Below are positions 1-8,313 of a stretch of 64,000 nt of DNA, piece after piece; position 1 is the first letter of the stretch, and each line of letters starts with the position of its first letter. Location: the NCBI RefSeq assembly GCF_945952055.1, contig NZ_CAMFHB010000034.1, positions 1 through 64,000 on the forward strand. The letters are read 5' to 3'. Both the position numbers and the translations under genes were made by a program. The notes under the pieces were generated by a model, which was not told the origin of the DNA, did not search any database, and saw only the letters and a program-made list of their open reading frames with translations. The stretch is from an uncultured Alsobacter sp. Its GTDB lineage: Bacteria; Pseudomonadota; Alphaproteobacteria; Rhizobiales; Beijerinckiaceae.

Positions 1-42
1 CGTAAGGAGTCGTCGGCAGCGTCAGATGTGTATAAGAGACAG
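1..42 (+). other. Illumina Nextera adapter left in the assembly
   Basis: Bases 2-9 (GTAAGGAG) match the Nextera i5 index usually called S505. Bases 10-23 (TCGTCGGCAGCGTC) match the Nextera read-1 adapter and bases 24-42 (AGATGTGTATAAGAGACAG) are the Tn5 mosaic end. Base 1 fits the last base of the P5 oligonucleotide. The order index, adapter, mosaic end is exactly that of a library molecule, so this is untrimmed construct and not a genomic transposon end. Genomic sequence starts at about base 43. Confidence 0.97.
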
Positions 43-120
43 CACCAGGACAGGCCCCCTCACCCAAAGCAACAATGAGAAGGCTGTTCAGCCCATTGTT
101 TTGCATCTAGGAATGATCGG

Positions 121-1041
121 ATGGATCGCCTGCAGGAAATGGAAGTCTTCGTGACCGTGGCCGACGCAGGCAGTTTTGCCGGCGCAGGAGCCCGCATGAG
201 GATCTCGCCGCCGGCGGTCACCCGCGCGATCGCGTCCCTGGAGGATCGGCTCGGGGGCCGGCTGTTCAACCGAACGACCCGCAGCCTCAGCCTGACGGAA
301 GCGGGCGCCCGCTTCCTGGAGAGCGCCCGCCGCCTCCTCGCCGACGTGGAGGAGGCCGAGAAGGCGGCGGTCGGGGAGACCGCGATCCCGCACGGGCACC
401 TGACCATCACCGCGTCCGTCACCTTCGGCCGGTCGGCGCTCGCGCCCGTCGTCTCGGCCTATTTCAATGCCCATCCGCGCGTCAGCGCCTCCGTCGTCCT
501 CCTGGACCGTGTCGTGAACCTCGTCGAGGAAGGGTTCGACGTGGCGGTCCGGATCGCGCCGATGCCGGATTCCGGCCTGATGGCGCGCCGCATCGGCGAA
601 ATCCGGCGCGTGCTCGTCGCGAGCCCGGACTATCTCGCCCGGCGCGGCCGGCCCCAAGTCCCGGCCGACTTGAAGCAGCACGCGTTCATTGCCTTCACGC
701 CGCTCCTGCCCAACCGCGAATGGCGCTACACCGATGCCCGGGGCACGAACAGTGTCACCCTCGCGCCGCGCTTCGAGATCAACGACGCGGTTGCCGCGAT
801 CAAGGCCTGCGAGGCCGGCGACGGAATCACCATCGCGCTGTCCTACATGGTCGCCGAGGCGGTCCGCGCGGGGCGTCTCGTCACGGTCCTCGACGAGGTG
901 ACGCCTCCCCCGGTGCCCGTCCATCTCGTGCACGCGCAGTCTCGGCTCGTGGCGCCGAAAATCCGGTCCTTCGTGGACTTTTCGACGCCCCTTCTGAGAG
1001 CGACGCTTCAGGCTCTCACGATCGGGCCCACGGACGCATGA
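121..1041 (+). CDS. LysR-family transcriptional regulator
   Basis: 306 residues, the usual LysR length. Residues 1-60 form the winged helix-turn-helix (MDRLQEMEVFVTVADAGSFA, then PPAVTRAIASLEDRLGGRLF and the TRSLSLTEAG wing). Residues from about 90 to 295 form the LysR substrate-binding domain of the DsdC/CrgA-like group. A weak AGGA precedes the ATG. It converges on the amidohydrolase that ends at 1114. The gene it would classically diverge from lies off the contig, because only about 78 genomic bases precede it. It could control the amidohydrolase cluster, but nothing in the sequence proves this. The ligand is unknown. Confidence 0.9.
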   Translation: MDRLQEMEVFVTVADAGSFAGAGARMRISPPAVTRAIASLEDRLGGRLFNRTTRSLSLTEAGARFLESARRLLADVEEAEKAAVGETAIPHGHLTITASVTFGRSALAPVVSAYFNAHPRVSASVVLLDRVVNLVEEGFDVAVRIAPMPDSGLMARRIGEIRRVLVASPDYLARRGRPQVPADLKQHAFIAFTPLLPNREWRYTDARGTNSVTLAPRFEINDAVAAIKACEAGDGITIALSYMVAEAVRAGRLVTVLDEVTPPPVPVHLVHAQSRLVAPKIRSFVDFSTPLLRATLQALTIGPTDA

Positions 1042-1113
1042 GACTGTCCGTCGACCCTGCTTCATGCCCCCCGCCTGGCATTCCGCGACCGGGCACACCC
1101 GCCGGCGACGCCC

Positions 1114-2733
1114 TCACGCCCTCTCGTACACCACCTGCCCGCCGAGGATCGTCAGGTCGCAGCGGGTGTCGCGGAGGATGTCGGCGGGGTCGGCCGTGAG
1201 CAGGTTGCGCGAGAACACGGCGACGTCGGCGAGGAAGCCCGGGGCGAGGCGGCCCTTCACGCTCTCCCGCCTCTGGGCGAAGGCGCCGTGCTCCGTGTAG
1301 GCCTGCAGGGCCTCCTCGATGGAGACGCGCTGGCGCTCGTCCATCACCGTTCCCTTCCAGGTCTGGCGCGTGAGCATGGCGTGGAAGTTGGGGAACGGGT
1401 TGGGGTCGCACACCGGGGCGTCGCTGCCCGTCGCGGGCTTCAGACCGAGATCGAACCAGGTGCGCAAGGGGTAGCTCGGCAGCGCCCGCTCGGGCCCCAG
1501 CACCTTCACGTAGGCGTCACCGAAATCATGGATGAAGACCTGCTGCGGGCAGGGATAGATGCCGGCCTTGACCATGCGTTCGTGCTGCGCCGGGGTCGAA
1601 AAGCCGCAGTGCTCGATGCGGTGGCGCCGGTCGGGATCCGGATGGGCGGCGAGGGCCAGCTCGTAGGCGCGGATCAACTGCTCGATCGCGGCATCGCCGA
1701 TGGCGTGGCAGGCGAGCTGATAGCCCTTCACATGGGCGTCGAGCACCATGCGGTTGAGCTCCGCATCGTCCCACATCCACACGCCCGTCGTCCGGTCGTC
1801 CCCGAGATAGGGTGAGGTCATCCAGGCGGTGCGCCCGCCAGCCGACCCGTCGAGGAAGAGCTTCACGGCGCCGATCATCAGCATGTCGTCGCCCGCGCCG
1901 GTGATCAGTCCGGCCTCGTGGCATTGCGGGACGATGGAGCGCCCGTCGTCGCCCAAGAGCGTCAGCCAGGTGCGCACCGGCAGGCGGCCGTCGCGCTTGG
2001 CACGATGGTAGGCTGCGATCTCGCCGAAGCCGCCCTTCTGCCCGACCGCGGCATCCATGCAGCTGGTGATGCCGAGGGAGAGCAGGTAGCGGCCGCCCGC
2101 CTCGATGCCGGCGATCAGGTCCTCCTGCGTCGGGGCGGGAATCGCGGCCTGCACGGGTCCCATGGCGTTCTCGGCAAGCAACCCGGTCAGGCGCCCGTTC
2201 TCCTTCTCGATGAGACCGCCCTGCGGCGTCGGCGAGGTCTCGTCGATGCCGGCCTGCCGCAGCGCCGCGGAGTTGCAGATCGCGATATGGCCGCAGGTCC
2301 GCACCAGCATCACCGGATGGTCGGGAGCGGCGCGGTCGAGCTCATCGCGGCGGGGGTGGCGGCCCGTGTCGAGCTTGGTCTGGTCGTAGCCGCGCGAGAG
2401 GATCCACTCGCCCGGCTGCGCCGTGGCGGCGCGGGCCGAGATGGCCCCCAGGAGGGCATCCAGGGTCGGCGCGGCCTCGGGCTTCGAGTCGACCCACTGC
2501 ATGGTCATGCCGAGCGAGATGAGGTGCAGGTGCGAATCGTTGAGCCCCGGCGTCGCGAGCCGCCCGGCGAGATCCACGACGCGCGTCCGGGGCCCGATCA
2601 GCGGTGCGATCTCTGCGTCGCGCCCCGCCGCCAGCACCTTGTCCCCGAAGATCGCGAGGGCCTCCACGACGCCGTCGCCGCGCCCGCACCAGATGGGCCC
2701 GTTGCGCAACACGACATCGGCTTGAACCGCCAT
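1114..2733 (-). CDS. Amidohydrolase, YtcJ/AepA-like (amidohydrolase family 3)
   Basis: 539 residues. Metal-dependent hydrolase acting on C-N bonds; the substrate cannot be read from sequence. Visible family marks are the N-terminal beta-sandwich start (ADVVLRNGPIWCG), the HxH metal motif in NDSHLHL near residue 70, a lysine in VKLFLDGSAGGRTA suited to carboxylation, HAIGDAA and RIEHCGF histidines, and GSDAPV with the late aspartate. The frame stays open upstream to 2892, but the ATG at 2733 has a good GGGAGGAAGCC ribosome site and starts at the conserved N-terminus. It diverges from the amidohydrolase starting near 2883, with about 150 bp between them for both promoters. Confidence 0.9.
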   Translation of the reverse strand: MAVQADVVLRNGPIWCGRGDGVVEALAIFGDKVLAAGRDAEIAPLIGPRTRVVDLAGRLATPGLNDSHLHLISLGMTMQWVDSKPEAAPTLDALLGAISARAATAQPGEWILSRGYDQTKLDTGRHPRRDELDRAAPDHPVMLVRTCGHIAICNSAALRQAGIDETSPTPQGGLIEKENGRLTGLLAENAMGPVQAAIPAPTQEDLIAGIEAGGRYLLSLGITSCMDAAVGQKGGFGEIAAYHRAKRDGRLPVRTWLTLLGDDGRSIVPQCHEAGLITGAGDDMLMIGAVKLFLDGSAGGRTAWMTSPYLGDDRTTGVWMWDDAELNRMVLDAHVKGYQLACHAIGDAAIEQLIRAYELALAAHPDPDRRHRIEHCGFSTPAQHERMVKAGIYPCPQQVFIHDFGDAYVKVLGPERALPSYPLRTWFDLGLKPATGSDAPVCDPNPFPNFHAMLTRQTWKGTVMDERQRVSIEEALQAYTEHGAFAQRRESVKGRLAPGFLADVAVFSRNLLTADPADILRDTRCDLTILGGQVVYERA

Positions 2734-2882
2734 GGCTTCCTCCCGTTTCGTTCGTCTTCGCCGGCCCTGGTCCGGCACGACGTTTTCGGACGGGGCCGCC
2801 CGCGAGGCAAGCGCAGCGTTGCGATTGACTTGAGCGGATGGGTTCGCCGACAGTCTCGCGCCTTTCAACCGCGAGCATGCGC

Positions 2883-4325
2883 ATGGCCACACCCGTCACC
2901 GTCGTCCGCAACTGCGCCTGGGCCGTCACCCGTGCCGACGGGGAGGTGTCCCATGGCTACCGGCAGGCGATCGACATCGCGTTCGCGGGGAACACGATCT
3001 GCCATGTCGGGCCAGGCTTCACCGGACAGGCGGACACGGTCATCGACGGTCGGCGCCTCCTGGCGATGCCGGGCCTGGTCAACGTCCACTGCCATTCCGG
3101 CGACGAGCCCATCGCCAAGGGCCTGTTCGAGGATGTCGGCACGGCGGCGCTGTGGGGCAATGCGCTCTACGAGTTCTCCGCGCTGATCGACTCCGATGCC
3201 GACGCCAAGGATGCCTGCCAGACCGTGATGCTGGCCGACCTGATGCGCTCCGGCGTCACCAGTTGCCTCGACATCGCCGGCGTGCACCCCCACTGGCTCT
3301 CGCTGGCCGTCCAGAGCGGCATGCGGACCTGGCTCGCGCCGGGCTTCCGCGAGGCGGCCTGGCGGATGGAGGGCAGCCACCGGCTGGACTACGACTGGAA
3401 CGCGGCGCGCGGGCGCGAGCGCTACCAGGAGGCCCTGCGCTTCGTCGACGAGGCGAGAGCCCATCCCTCCGGCCGAATCGGGGGCGTGGTCGCGCCCTCG
3501 CAAATCGAGACCTGTTCCGAGGCGCTGCTGCAGGAGGCCGCCGATGCCGCCCGCGCCAGGGGCGCCCGCATCACCATCCACGGCGCGCAGACCATGGCGG
3601 AGCACGAGGAGCTGCTGCGCCGAACCGGGGAGACGGCGCCGCAGATGATGGAGCGGCTGGGCCTGCTCGGCCCCGACCTCATCATCGGCCACTGCATCTT
3701 CCTCGACCACCACGGCTGGACGCGCCAGCGCACGCGTGACGACCTCGCGCGACTGGCGCGGTCGGGCACCACCGTGGCGCATTGCCCGGTCACCTTCGCA
3801 CGGTCCGGCATGACGCTGCAGACGCTGGGCGGCTACCGGCGCGCGGGCGTCAACGTCGGTCTGGGCACCGACAGCTACCCGTTCAACATGCTGGAGGAGA
3901 TGCGCGAGGCCCTCATCTGCTCGCGCGTCACCGCGGGATCGGTGTTCGACCTCGACACCGGCACGCTGTTCGACGTCGCCACCACGGGGGGCGCGAAGGC
4001 GCTCGGCCGGAACGATATCGGACGCATCGCCGTGGGAGCCAAGGCCGATCTGGTTCTGGTCGATCTGGACGAGCCGACCATGCAGCCCGTGCACGATCCC
4101 CTGCGCAACCTCGTCCATTGCGCCGCCGAGCGTGCCGTGCGCGACGTGTTCGTCGACGGCCGGCCGGTGGTCCGCGACCGGCGCGTGACGACGCTGGACG
4201 TCGAGGGCGCCGTTCGCCAGTTGCAGGATGCCCAGAAGCGGGCCTGCCGCGTCGCGGAGCAGGCCGATCCCCAGCTCCGCCCCCTCGCGGCGCTGGCGCC
4301 CCTCTCCCTGCGCCTCAATCCCTGA
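2883..4325 (+). CDS. Amidohydrolase, cytosine deaminase/TrzA-like (paralogue A)
   Basis: 480 residues from the ATG at 2883. In-frame ATGs at 2838 and 2877 are alternatives, none with a strong ribosome site; 2883 starts at MATPVTVVRNCAWAV, which aligns with the beginning of the neighbouring paralogue. Metal motif HCH in VNVHCHSGDEP, the later histidines in IHGAQ and GHCIFLDHHGW, and GLGTDSYPFNM with the catalytic-type aspartate all fit the chlorohydrolase/deaminase branch of the superfamily. It shares a distinctive pattern with the convergent gene at 4315-5763 (TCSE, GHCIFL, HCPV.FAR, GTDS.P.NML.EMR), so the two are paralogues. Their 3' ends overlap by 11 bp. Substrate unknown. Confidence 0.87.
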   Translation: MATPVTVVRNCAWAVTRADGEVSHGYRQAIDIAFAGNTICHVGPGFTGQADTVIDGRRLLAMPGLVNVHCHSGDEPIAKGLFEDVGTAALWGNALYEFSALIDSDADAKDACQTVMLADLMRSGVTSCLDIAGVHPHWLSLAVQSGMRTWLAPGFREAAWRMEGSHRLDYDWNAARGRERYQEALRFVDEARAHPSGRIGGVVAPSQIETCSEALLQEAADAARARGARITIHGAQTMAEHEELLRRTGETAPQMMERLGLLGPDLIIGHCIFLDHHGWTRQRTRDDLARLARSGTTVAHCPVTFARSGMTLQTLGGYRRAGVNVGLGTDSYPFNMLEEMREALICSRVTAGSVFDLDTGTLFDVATTGGAKALGRNDIGRIAVGAKADLVLVDLDEPTMQPVHDPLRNLVHCAAERAVRDVFVDGRPVVRDRRVTTLDVEGAVRQLQDAQKRACRVAEQADPQLRPLAALAPLSLRLNP

Positions 4326-5763
4326 TCGGGAACACGCGCGGGCTGAGCTGGTCGAGCCTGCGTCCGGCCCAGTCATGGCCGGGCGCGGCGGCGATGGCCT
4401 CGCTTTGGGCCTGCCGCAGCAGCTCGATGTCCTCCTCGATGTCAAAGTCGACCACGTCGCCGTTCTTCACCACCTGGCGCCCGTCGACGTAGACGTCCCG
4501 GATGGCCCGGTCGTTGGCGGAGTAGACGAGGCTGCGCAGCGGCTCGTAGTCGGGCTGCATGTAGGGGTTGCGCATGTCGACCACGGAAAAGTCAGCCTTG
4601 CAGCCGGCCGCCAGCCGGCCGAGATCCGGCCGCCGGATCATGTCGGCGCCGACGGCCGTGGCCGCCATGAACACGTCGTGGGTGGTCGAGGCCGTGAAGC
4701 TGCCGGCCACGATGCGACCGGCGTAGCAGGCCATGCGCATCTCATCGAGCATGTTGTGGGGGAAGCTGTCGGTCCCGATGCCGCAGCGGATGCCGGCCTT
4801 CACGTAGCGCGACAGCGTGTTGAGGGCGATGCCGCGCCGCGCGAACACGACGGGGCAATGGGCGACCATGGCGCCCGACTCGCGCAGCCTGTCGAAGTCG
4901 CTGGCGTGCGGGTAGTGGATCCAGGGATGATCGTTGAGGAAGATGCAGTGGCCGATGATCGTGTCCGGCCCGAGCGCCCCGATCCGGTCGAGCCACTCAA
5001 TCGGGGTCGCGCCGTAGCGACGCACGATCTCCTGGAACTCGACGATGCTCTGGGCGGCGTGGATCTGAATCGGCTGGTTGCGCTCCCGCGCGGCGGCCAG
5101 GGCGTCGCGGATCTGCCCCTCGGAGCAGGTGTCGATCTGCGCCGGGCCGAAGAACCCGGTGATGCGGCCCGAGGGATGGCGCGAGGCCTCGTCGGCGATC
5201 GCGACGGCGTCCTTCAGCGCCTTGTCGCCGGCCGCGAAATCGAGCGCGTACTCCACGGAATGGCCGTTGGTGGTCTTCCACGGGCCGGACCGGAACATGC
5301 CCCACAGCACGGCCCGGATGCCGGTCTCGGCGTATTCGTCGGCCCATGTCGCGCGCGGGCGACCCAGGTCGCAGATGGTCGTCACGCCGCTCTTCAGCAG
5401 TTCCGAGACGGCCACGCGCAGGCAGGGCCTGGTGTACTGCGTGCCCACCTGGAACACCGGCATGAACTCGTAGAGCGAGCTTTGCCCGAGCTTGGGCGAC
5501 CCCAGTTCCTCCAGCATCCCCTTCCAGCCGGGCTCGTGGCCCGGATGGCTGTGGATGTCGACGAAGCCGGGGATGATCATGAGATCGCTGGCGTCGATCT
5601 CTCGCGCGACCGGCCCGCGGTAGTCCCTGCCGACATGCACGATGTCCTGGCCGGAGAAGGCGAAGTCGGCTCCGCGCAGGTAGACGTGGGAGCCTGCAGC
5701 CTCGTCCCAGGCCACCAGCCAATCACAACGGCGGAAAACGGTAACGGCGGCGGCTTCGCTCAT
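4315..5763 (-). CDS. Amidohydrolase, cytosine deaminase/TrzA-like (paralogue B)
   Basis: 482 residues from the ATG at 5763; an upstream in-frame TTG at 5769 is less likely, and AGAGAG precedes the ATG. HSH metal motif in VDIHSHPGHEP, IHAAQ and GHCIFLNDHPW histidines, HCPVVFARRGI, and GIGTDSFPHNMLDEM. All expected metal and acid-base positions seem kept, so it is probably active. It is a paralogue of the facing gene at 2883-4325 and is transcribed away from the FAD oxidoreductase at 5913, with a 149 bp divergent spacer. The pairing suggests two steps of one degradation route or two related substrates; this is inference. Confidence 0.88.
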   Translation of the reverse strand: MSEAAAVTVFRRCDWLVAWDEAAGSHVYLRGADFAFSGQDIVHVGRDYRGPVAREIDASDLMIIPGFVDIHSHPGHEPGWKGMLEELGSPKLGQSSLYEFMPVFQVGTQYTRPCLRVAVSELLKSGVTTICDLGRPRATWADEYAETGIRAVLWGMFRSGPWKTTNGHSVEYALDFAAGDKALKDAVAIADEASRHPSGRITGFFGPAQIDTCSEGQIRDALAAARERNQPIQIHAAQSIVEFQEIVRRYGATPIEWLDRIGALGPDTIIGHCIFLNDHPWIHYPHASDFDRLRESGAMVAHCPVVFARRGIALNTLSRYVKAGIRCGIGTDSFPHNMLDEMRMACYAGRIVAGSFTASTTHDVFMAATAVGADMIRRPDLGRLAAGCKADFSVVDMRNPYMQPDYEPLRSLVYSANDRAIRDVYVDGRQVVKNGDVVDFDIEEDIELLRQAQSEAIAAAPGHDWAGRRLDQLSPRVFPIRD

Positions 5764-5912
5764 CTGCAACTCTCTGGTCGACGGATCGGGAGGGGGAGTT
5801 TAACGGGGTGCCGCGGCTTCGCCAGACCTTCCCGGGTGGAGCGCCATGCGCCTGGCATGGAGCTCGCCCCGGGCGCGTGCAACGGCCGGTGTTGTTCGAC
5901 TATGGTGAGGGC

Positions 5913-7208
5913 ATGAGCGCATACGTCGATTCCTTCTACTCCCGCACCCGCCGGCCCACCGCCCCGCGCGCCGCCTTGCACGGCAGCGTCGCGGTGGACG
6001 TGGCGATCGTAGGCGGCGGGCTGGCCGGCCTCACCGCCGCCATCGAGATCGCCCGCGCGGGACGCAGCGTCGCGGTGATCGAGGCCGAGCGCATCGGCTG
6101 GGGCGCATCGGGCCGCAACGGCGGCTTCGTCGGGCCGGGCTATGCCACGAGCCTCTCGCACATCGCCCTCATGGCGGGACGCGACGCCGCCCATGAGCTC
6201 TACCGCCTCTCGATCGAGGGCGTGCGCATCGTCGAGGAGAACCTCGCGGCGCTCGGGCCGACCGACAACGTCGCGACCTACGGCAAGCTGAGCGTCCTGC
6301 GCTATTCGGACGCCCCTGCCCTGCTGGTGCGCCAGGAGATGATGGCGCGCGACTTCGGCTATGCGCTCGAGTTCCGCGACCGCGCGCAGGTCCGCGGCAT
6401 GCTGCGGTCGAAGAAGTACTACGAGGCTCTGTTCGACCCTCAGGCCTTCCATTTCCACCCGCTGAACTACGCGGTCGATCTCGCGGCAGGCATCGAGGCG
6501 CTGGGCGGACGGATCTTCGAGGGCGCGCCGGTCGTCGCCTGCGACCTCGACGGTGCGACCAAGGTCCTGCGCACGCCAGGCGGCGAGGTCCGGGCGCGGG
6601 ACGTCGTCTTCGCCACGGGCGGCTACACGGGCTCGGTGACGCCCCAGCTGCGCGGCGCGATGCTGCCCATCGCGACCTACGTGCTCGTCACCGAAGTCGC
6701 CCCGCAGCGGATCGCCGAGGTGATCGGCGTGCCCTACGCCATCAGCGACAACCGTCGCGCCGGCGACTACTACCGCCTCGTCGACGGGGGCCGGCGGCTG
6801 CTGTGGGGAGGGCGTATCACGACGCGCACAAGCGAACCGGCGCGGCTCGCCGAGCAGCTCCGCGCGACGATGGTCTCGACCTATCCGGAGCTCGCCGGCA
6901 TCGGCATCGACGCGGCCTGGTCCGGGCTGATGTCCTATGCCCGCCACCTCATGCCGATGATCGGGCAGGCGAAGCCGAACGTCTGGCACTGCTTCGGCTT
7001 CGGCGGCCACGGGCTGAACACGACCGCCATCGGCGGGCGGGTCGTCGCCGAGGGGATTTTGGGCACGAGCGACCGCTACAGGCTCTATGCGCCGTTCGGG
7101 GTGAACTGGGCCGGCGGCCCGTTCGGGGTCGCGGCCGCGCAGATGACCTACTGGACCTACCAGGCGATGGACTTCGTCCGCGAGTTCCGCTCCGCTCGGG
7201 CGGGGTGA
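5913..7208 (+). CDS. FAD-dependent oxidoreductase, DAO family (PuuB/OrdL-like)
   Basis: 431 residues. N-terminal dinucleotide fold VDVAIVGGGLAGLTAAIEIA at about residues 30-50, followed by GASGRNGGFVGPGYA, typical of gamma-glutamylputrescine oxidase-like and other amine oxidases of the DAO fold. The C-terminal FAD contact is HCFGFGGHGLNTTAIGG. The frame is open from 5808, but the ATG at 5913 has GGTGAGG just upstream and begins with MSAYVDSFYSRT, as in relatives. It oxidises an amine or amino acid with FAD; the substrate is not determinable. It converges on the Aap-type transporter (16 bp apart), which would supply amino-acid-like substrates. Confidence 0.88.
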   Translation: MSAYVDSFYSRTRRPTAPRAALHGSVAVDVAIVGGGLAGLTAAIEIARAGRSVAVIEAERIGWGASGRNGGFVGPGYATSLSHIALMAGRDAAHELYRLSIEGVRIVEENLAALGPTDNVATYGKLSVLRYSDAPALLVRQEMMARDFGYALEFRDRAQVRGMLRSKKYYEALFDPQAFHFHPLNYAVDLAAGIEALGGRIFEGAPVVACDLDGATKVLRTPGGEVRARDVVFATGGYTGSVTPQLRGAMLPIATYVLVTEVAPQRIAEVIGVPYAISDNRRAGDYYRLVDGGRRLLWGGRITTRTSEPARLAEQLRATMVSTYPELAGIGIDAAWSGLMSYARHLMPMIGQAKPNVWHCFGFGGHGLNTTAIGGRVVAEGILGTSDRYRLYAPFGVNWAGGPFGVAAAQMTYWTYQAMDFVREFRSARAG

Positions 7209-7224
7209 AGGTCCATCCCGCGCG

Positions 7225-8310
7225 TCAGTCGTGCCCCGTGCGGAGCCTGCGCTCCAGGTAGCGGCTGTAGGCGCCCATGCCGTACGAGAACACGAGGTAG
7301 ACGGTGGCGGCGAACAGATAGGCCTCCAGCACGGCCGCGCCGACCCATTGCGGATCGAGCATCGCGGTGCGGATCGTGGACAGGAAGTCCAGCAGGCCGA
7401 TGATCGTCACCAGGGTCGTGTCCTGGAAGAAGCCGATCGAGATGTTCACCAGCGGCGGGATGACGATCCGGAGCGCCGGCGGCAGCACGATGAGCCGCAT
7501 GGCCTGCCAGTAGTGCAGGCCCAGCGAACCGGCGGCCTCGTACTGGCCGCGCGGGATCGCCTGCAGGCCGCCACGCACGGCTTCCGCGATGTACGCCGCC
7601 GCGAAGATGATGATCGCGATCTGGGCCCGCAGCAGCTTGTCCACGGTCATGCCGGTCGGCATGAAGAGCGGCAGCATCACCGAGGCCATGAACAGGATCG
7701 AGATCAGCGGCACGCCGCGAATGACCTCGATGAAGAAGATCGCGATGACGCGGATGGCGGGCAGCTTCGACGCCCGCGCGAGGGCGAGGACGACACCGAG
7801 CGGGAAGCCCAGCGCCAGACCGACCGCGGTCAGGATGAAGGACAGCGGCAGGCCGCTCCAGAGCGTGGTGGCAACCGGCCTGAGGCCGAAGACGCCGCCC
7901 GCGATCAGCACCATGCCGGCCACGACGACGAAGGCCCAGAGCGCGAGGAGCCAGCGCCCCCAGAAACGGGGCGCCATCGAGATGCCGACGGCGACGAAGA
8001 ACAGCGCCATCGCCAGTGCCGGGCGCCAGTGCTCCTCGTAGGGATAGACCCCGAAGATCATGAAGCGGGCCTTGGCGGCCAGGAAGGGCAGGCAGGCCCC
8101 GCTCCCGGCCCGGCAATCCGCCGACGTGCCCTCGACGACGGCCCGCGTCACCATCCAGCCCCAGGCGCCCTTGGCCGCGAGCCAGAACAGCCAGAGACAG
8201 GCGAGCGAGATGATGGCGTTGACCGGCGTGCCGAACAACGGCTTGCCCAGGCGCTGCCAGTATCCGGGCTTGGGAGGCGGCGCGATGGCCGCCGTGTCCG
8301 TCGACGGCAT
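7225..8310 (-). CDS. aapM: General L-amino-acid ABC transporter permease, AapM-like
   Basis: 361 residues, long for a HisM-type permease, which is typical of AapM: an N-terminal extension with extra membrane segments precedes the transport domain. The EAA loop is visible as YIAEAVRGGLQAIPRGQYEA followed by LGLHYWQAMRLIVLPPALR. It starts 3 bp after the AapQ-like gene and is clearly in the same operon. In characterised aapJQMP operons the ATPase gene aapP follows here. In this window the operon stops at 7225 and faces the oxidoreductase, so the ATPase must be supplied from elsewhere. Confidence 0.9.
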   Translation of the reverse strand: MPSTDTAAIAPPPKPGYWQRLGKPLFGTPVNAIISLACLWLFWLAAKGAWGWMVTRAVVEGTSADCRAGSGACLPFLAAKARFMIFGVYPYEEHWRPALAMALFFVAVGISMAPRFWGRWLLALWAFVVVAGMVLIAGGVFGLRPVATTLWSGLPLSFILTAVGLALGFPLGVVLALARASKLPAIRVIAIFFIEVIRGVPLISILFMASVMLPLFMPTGMTVDKLLRAQIAIIIFAAAYIAEAVRGGLQAIPRGQYEAAGSLGLHYWQAMRLIVLPPALRIVIPPLVNISIGFFQDTTLVTIIGLLDFLSTIRTAMLDPQWVGAAVLEAYLFAATVYLVFSYGMGAYSRYLERRLRTGHD

Positions 8311-8313
8311 GGC

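Noticed and set aside
1-42. Tn5 mosaic end as a real transposon end
   Set aside because: The adapter and index upstream of the mosaic end show that it is library construct, and no transposase or IS50 sequence follows.
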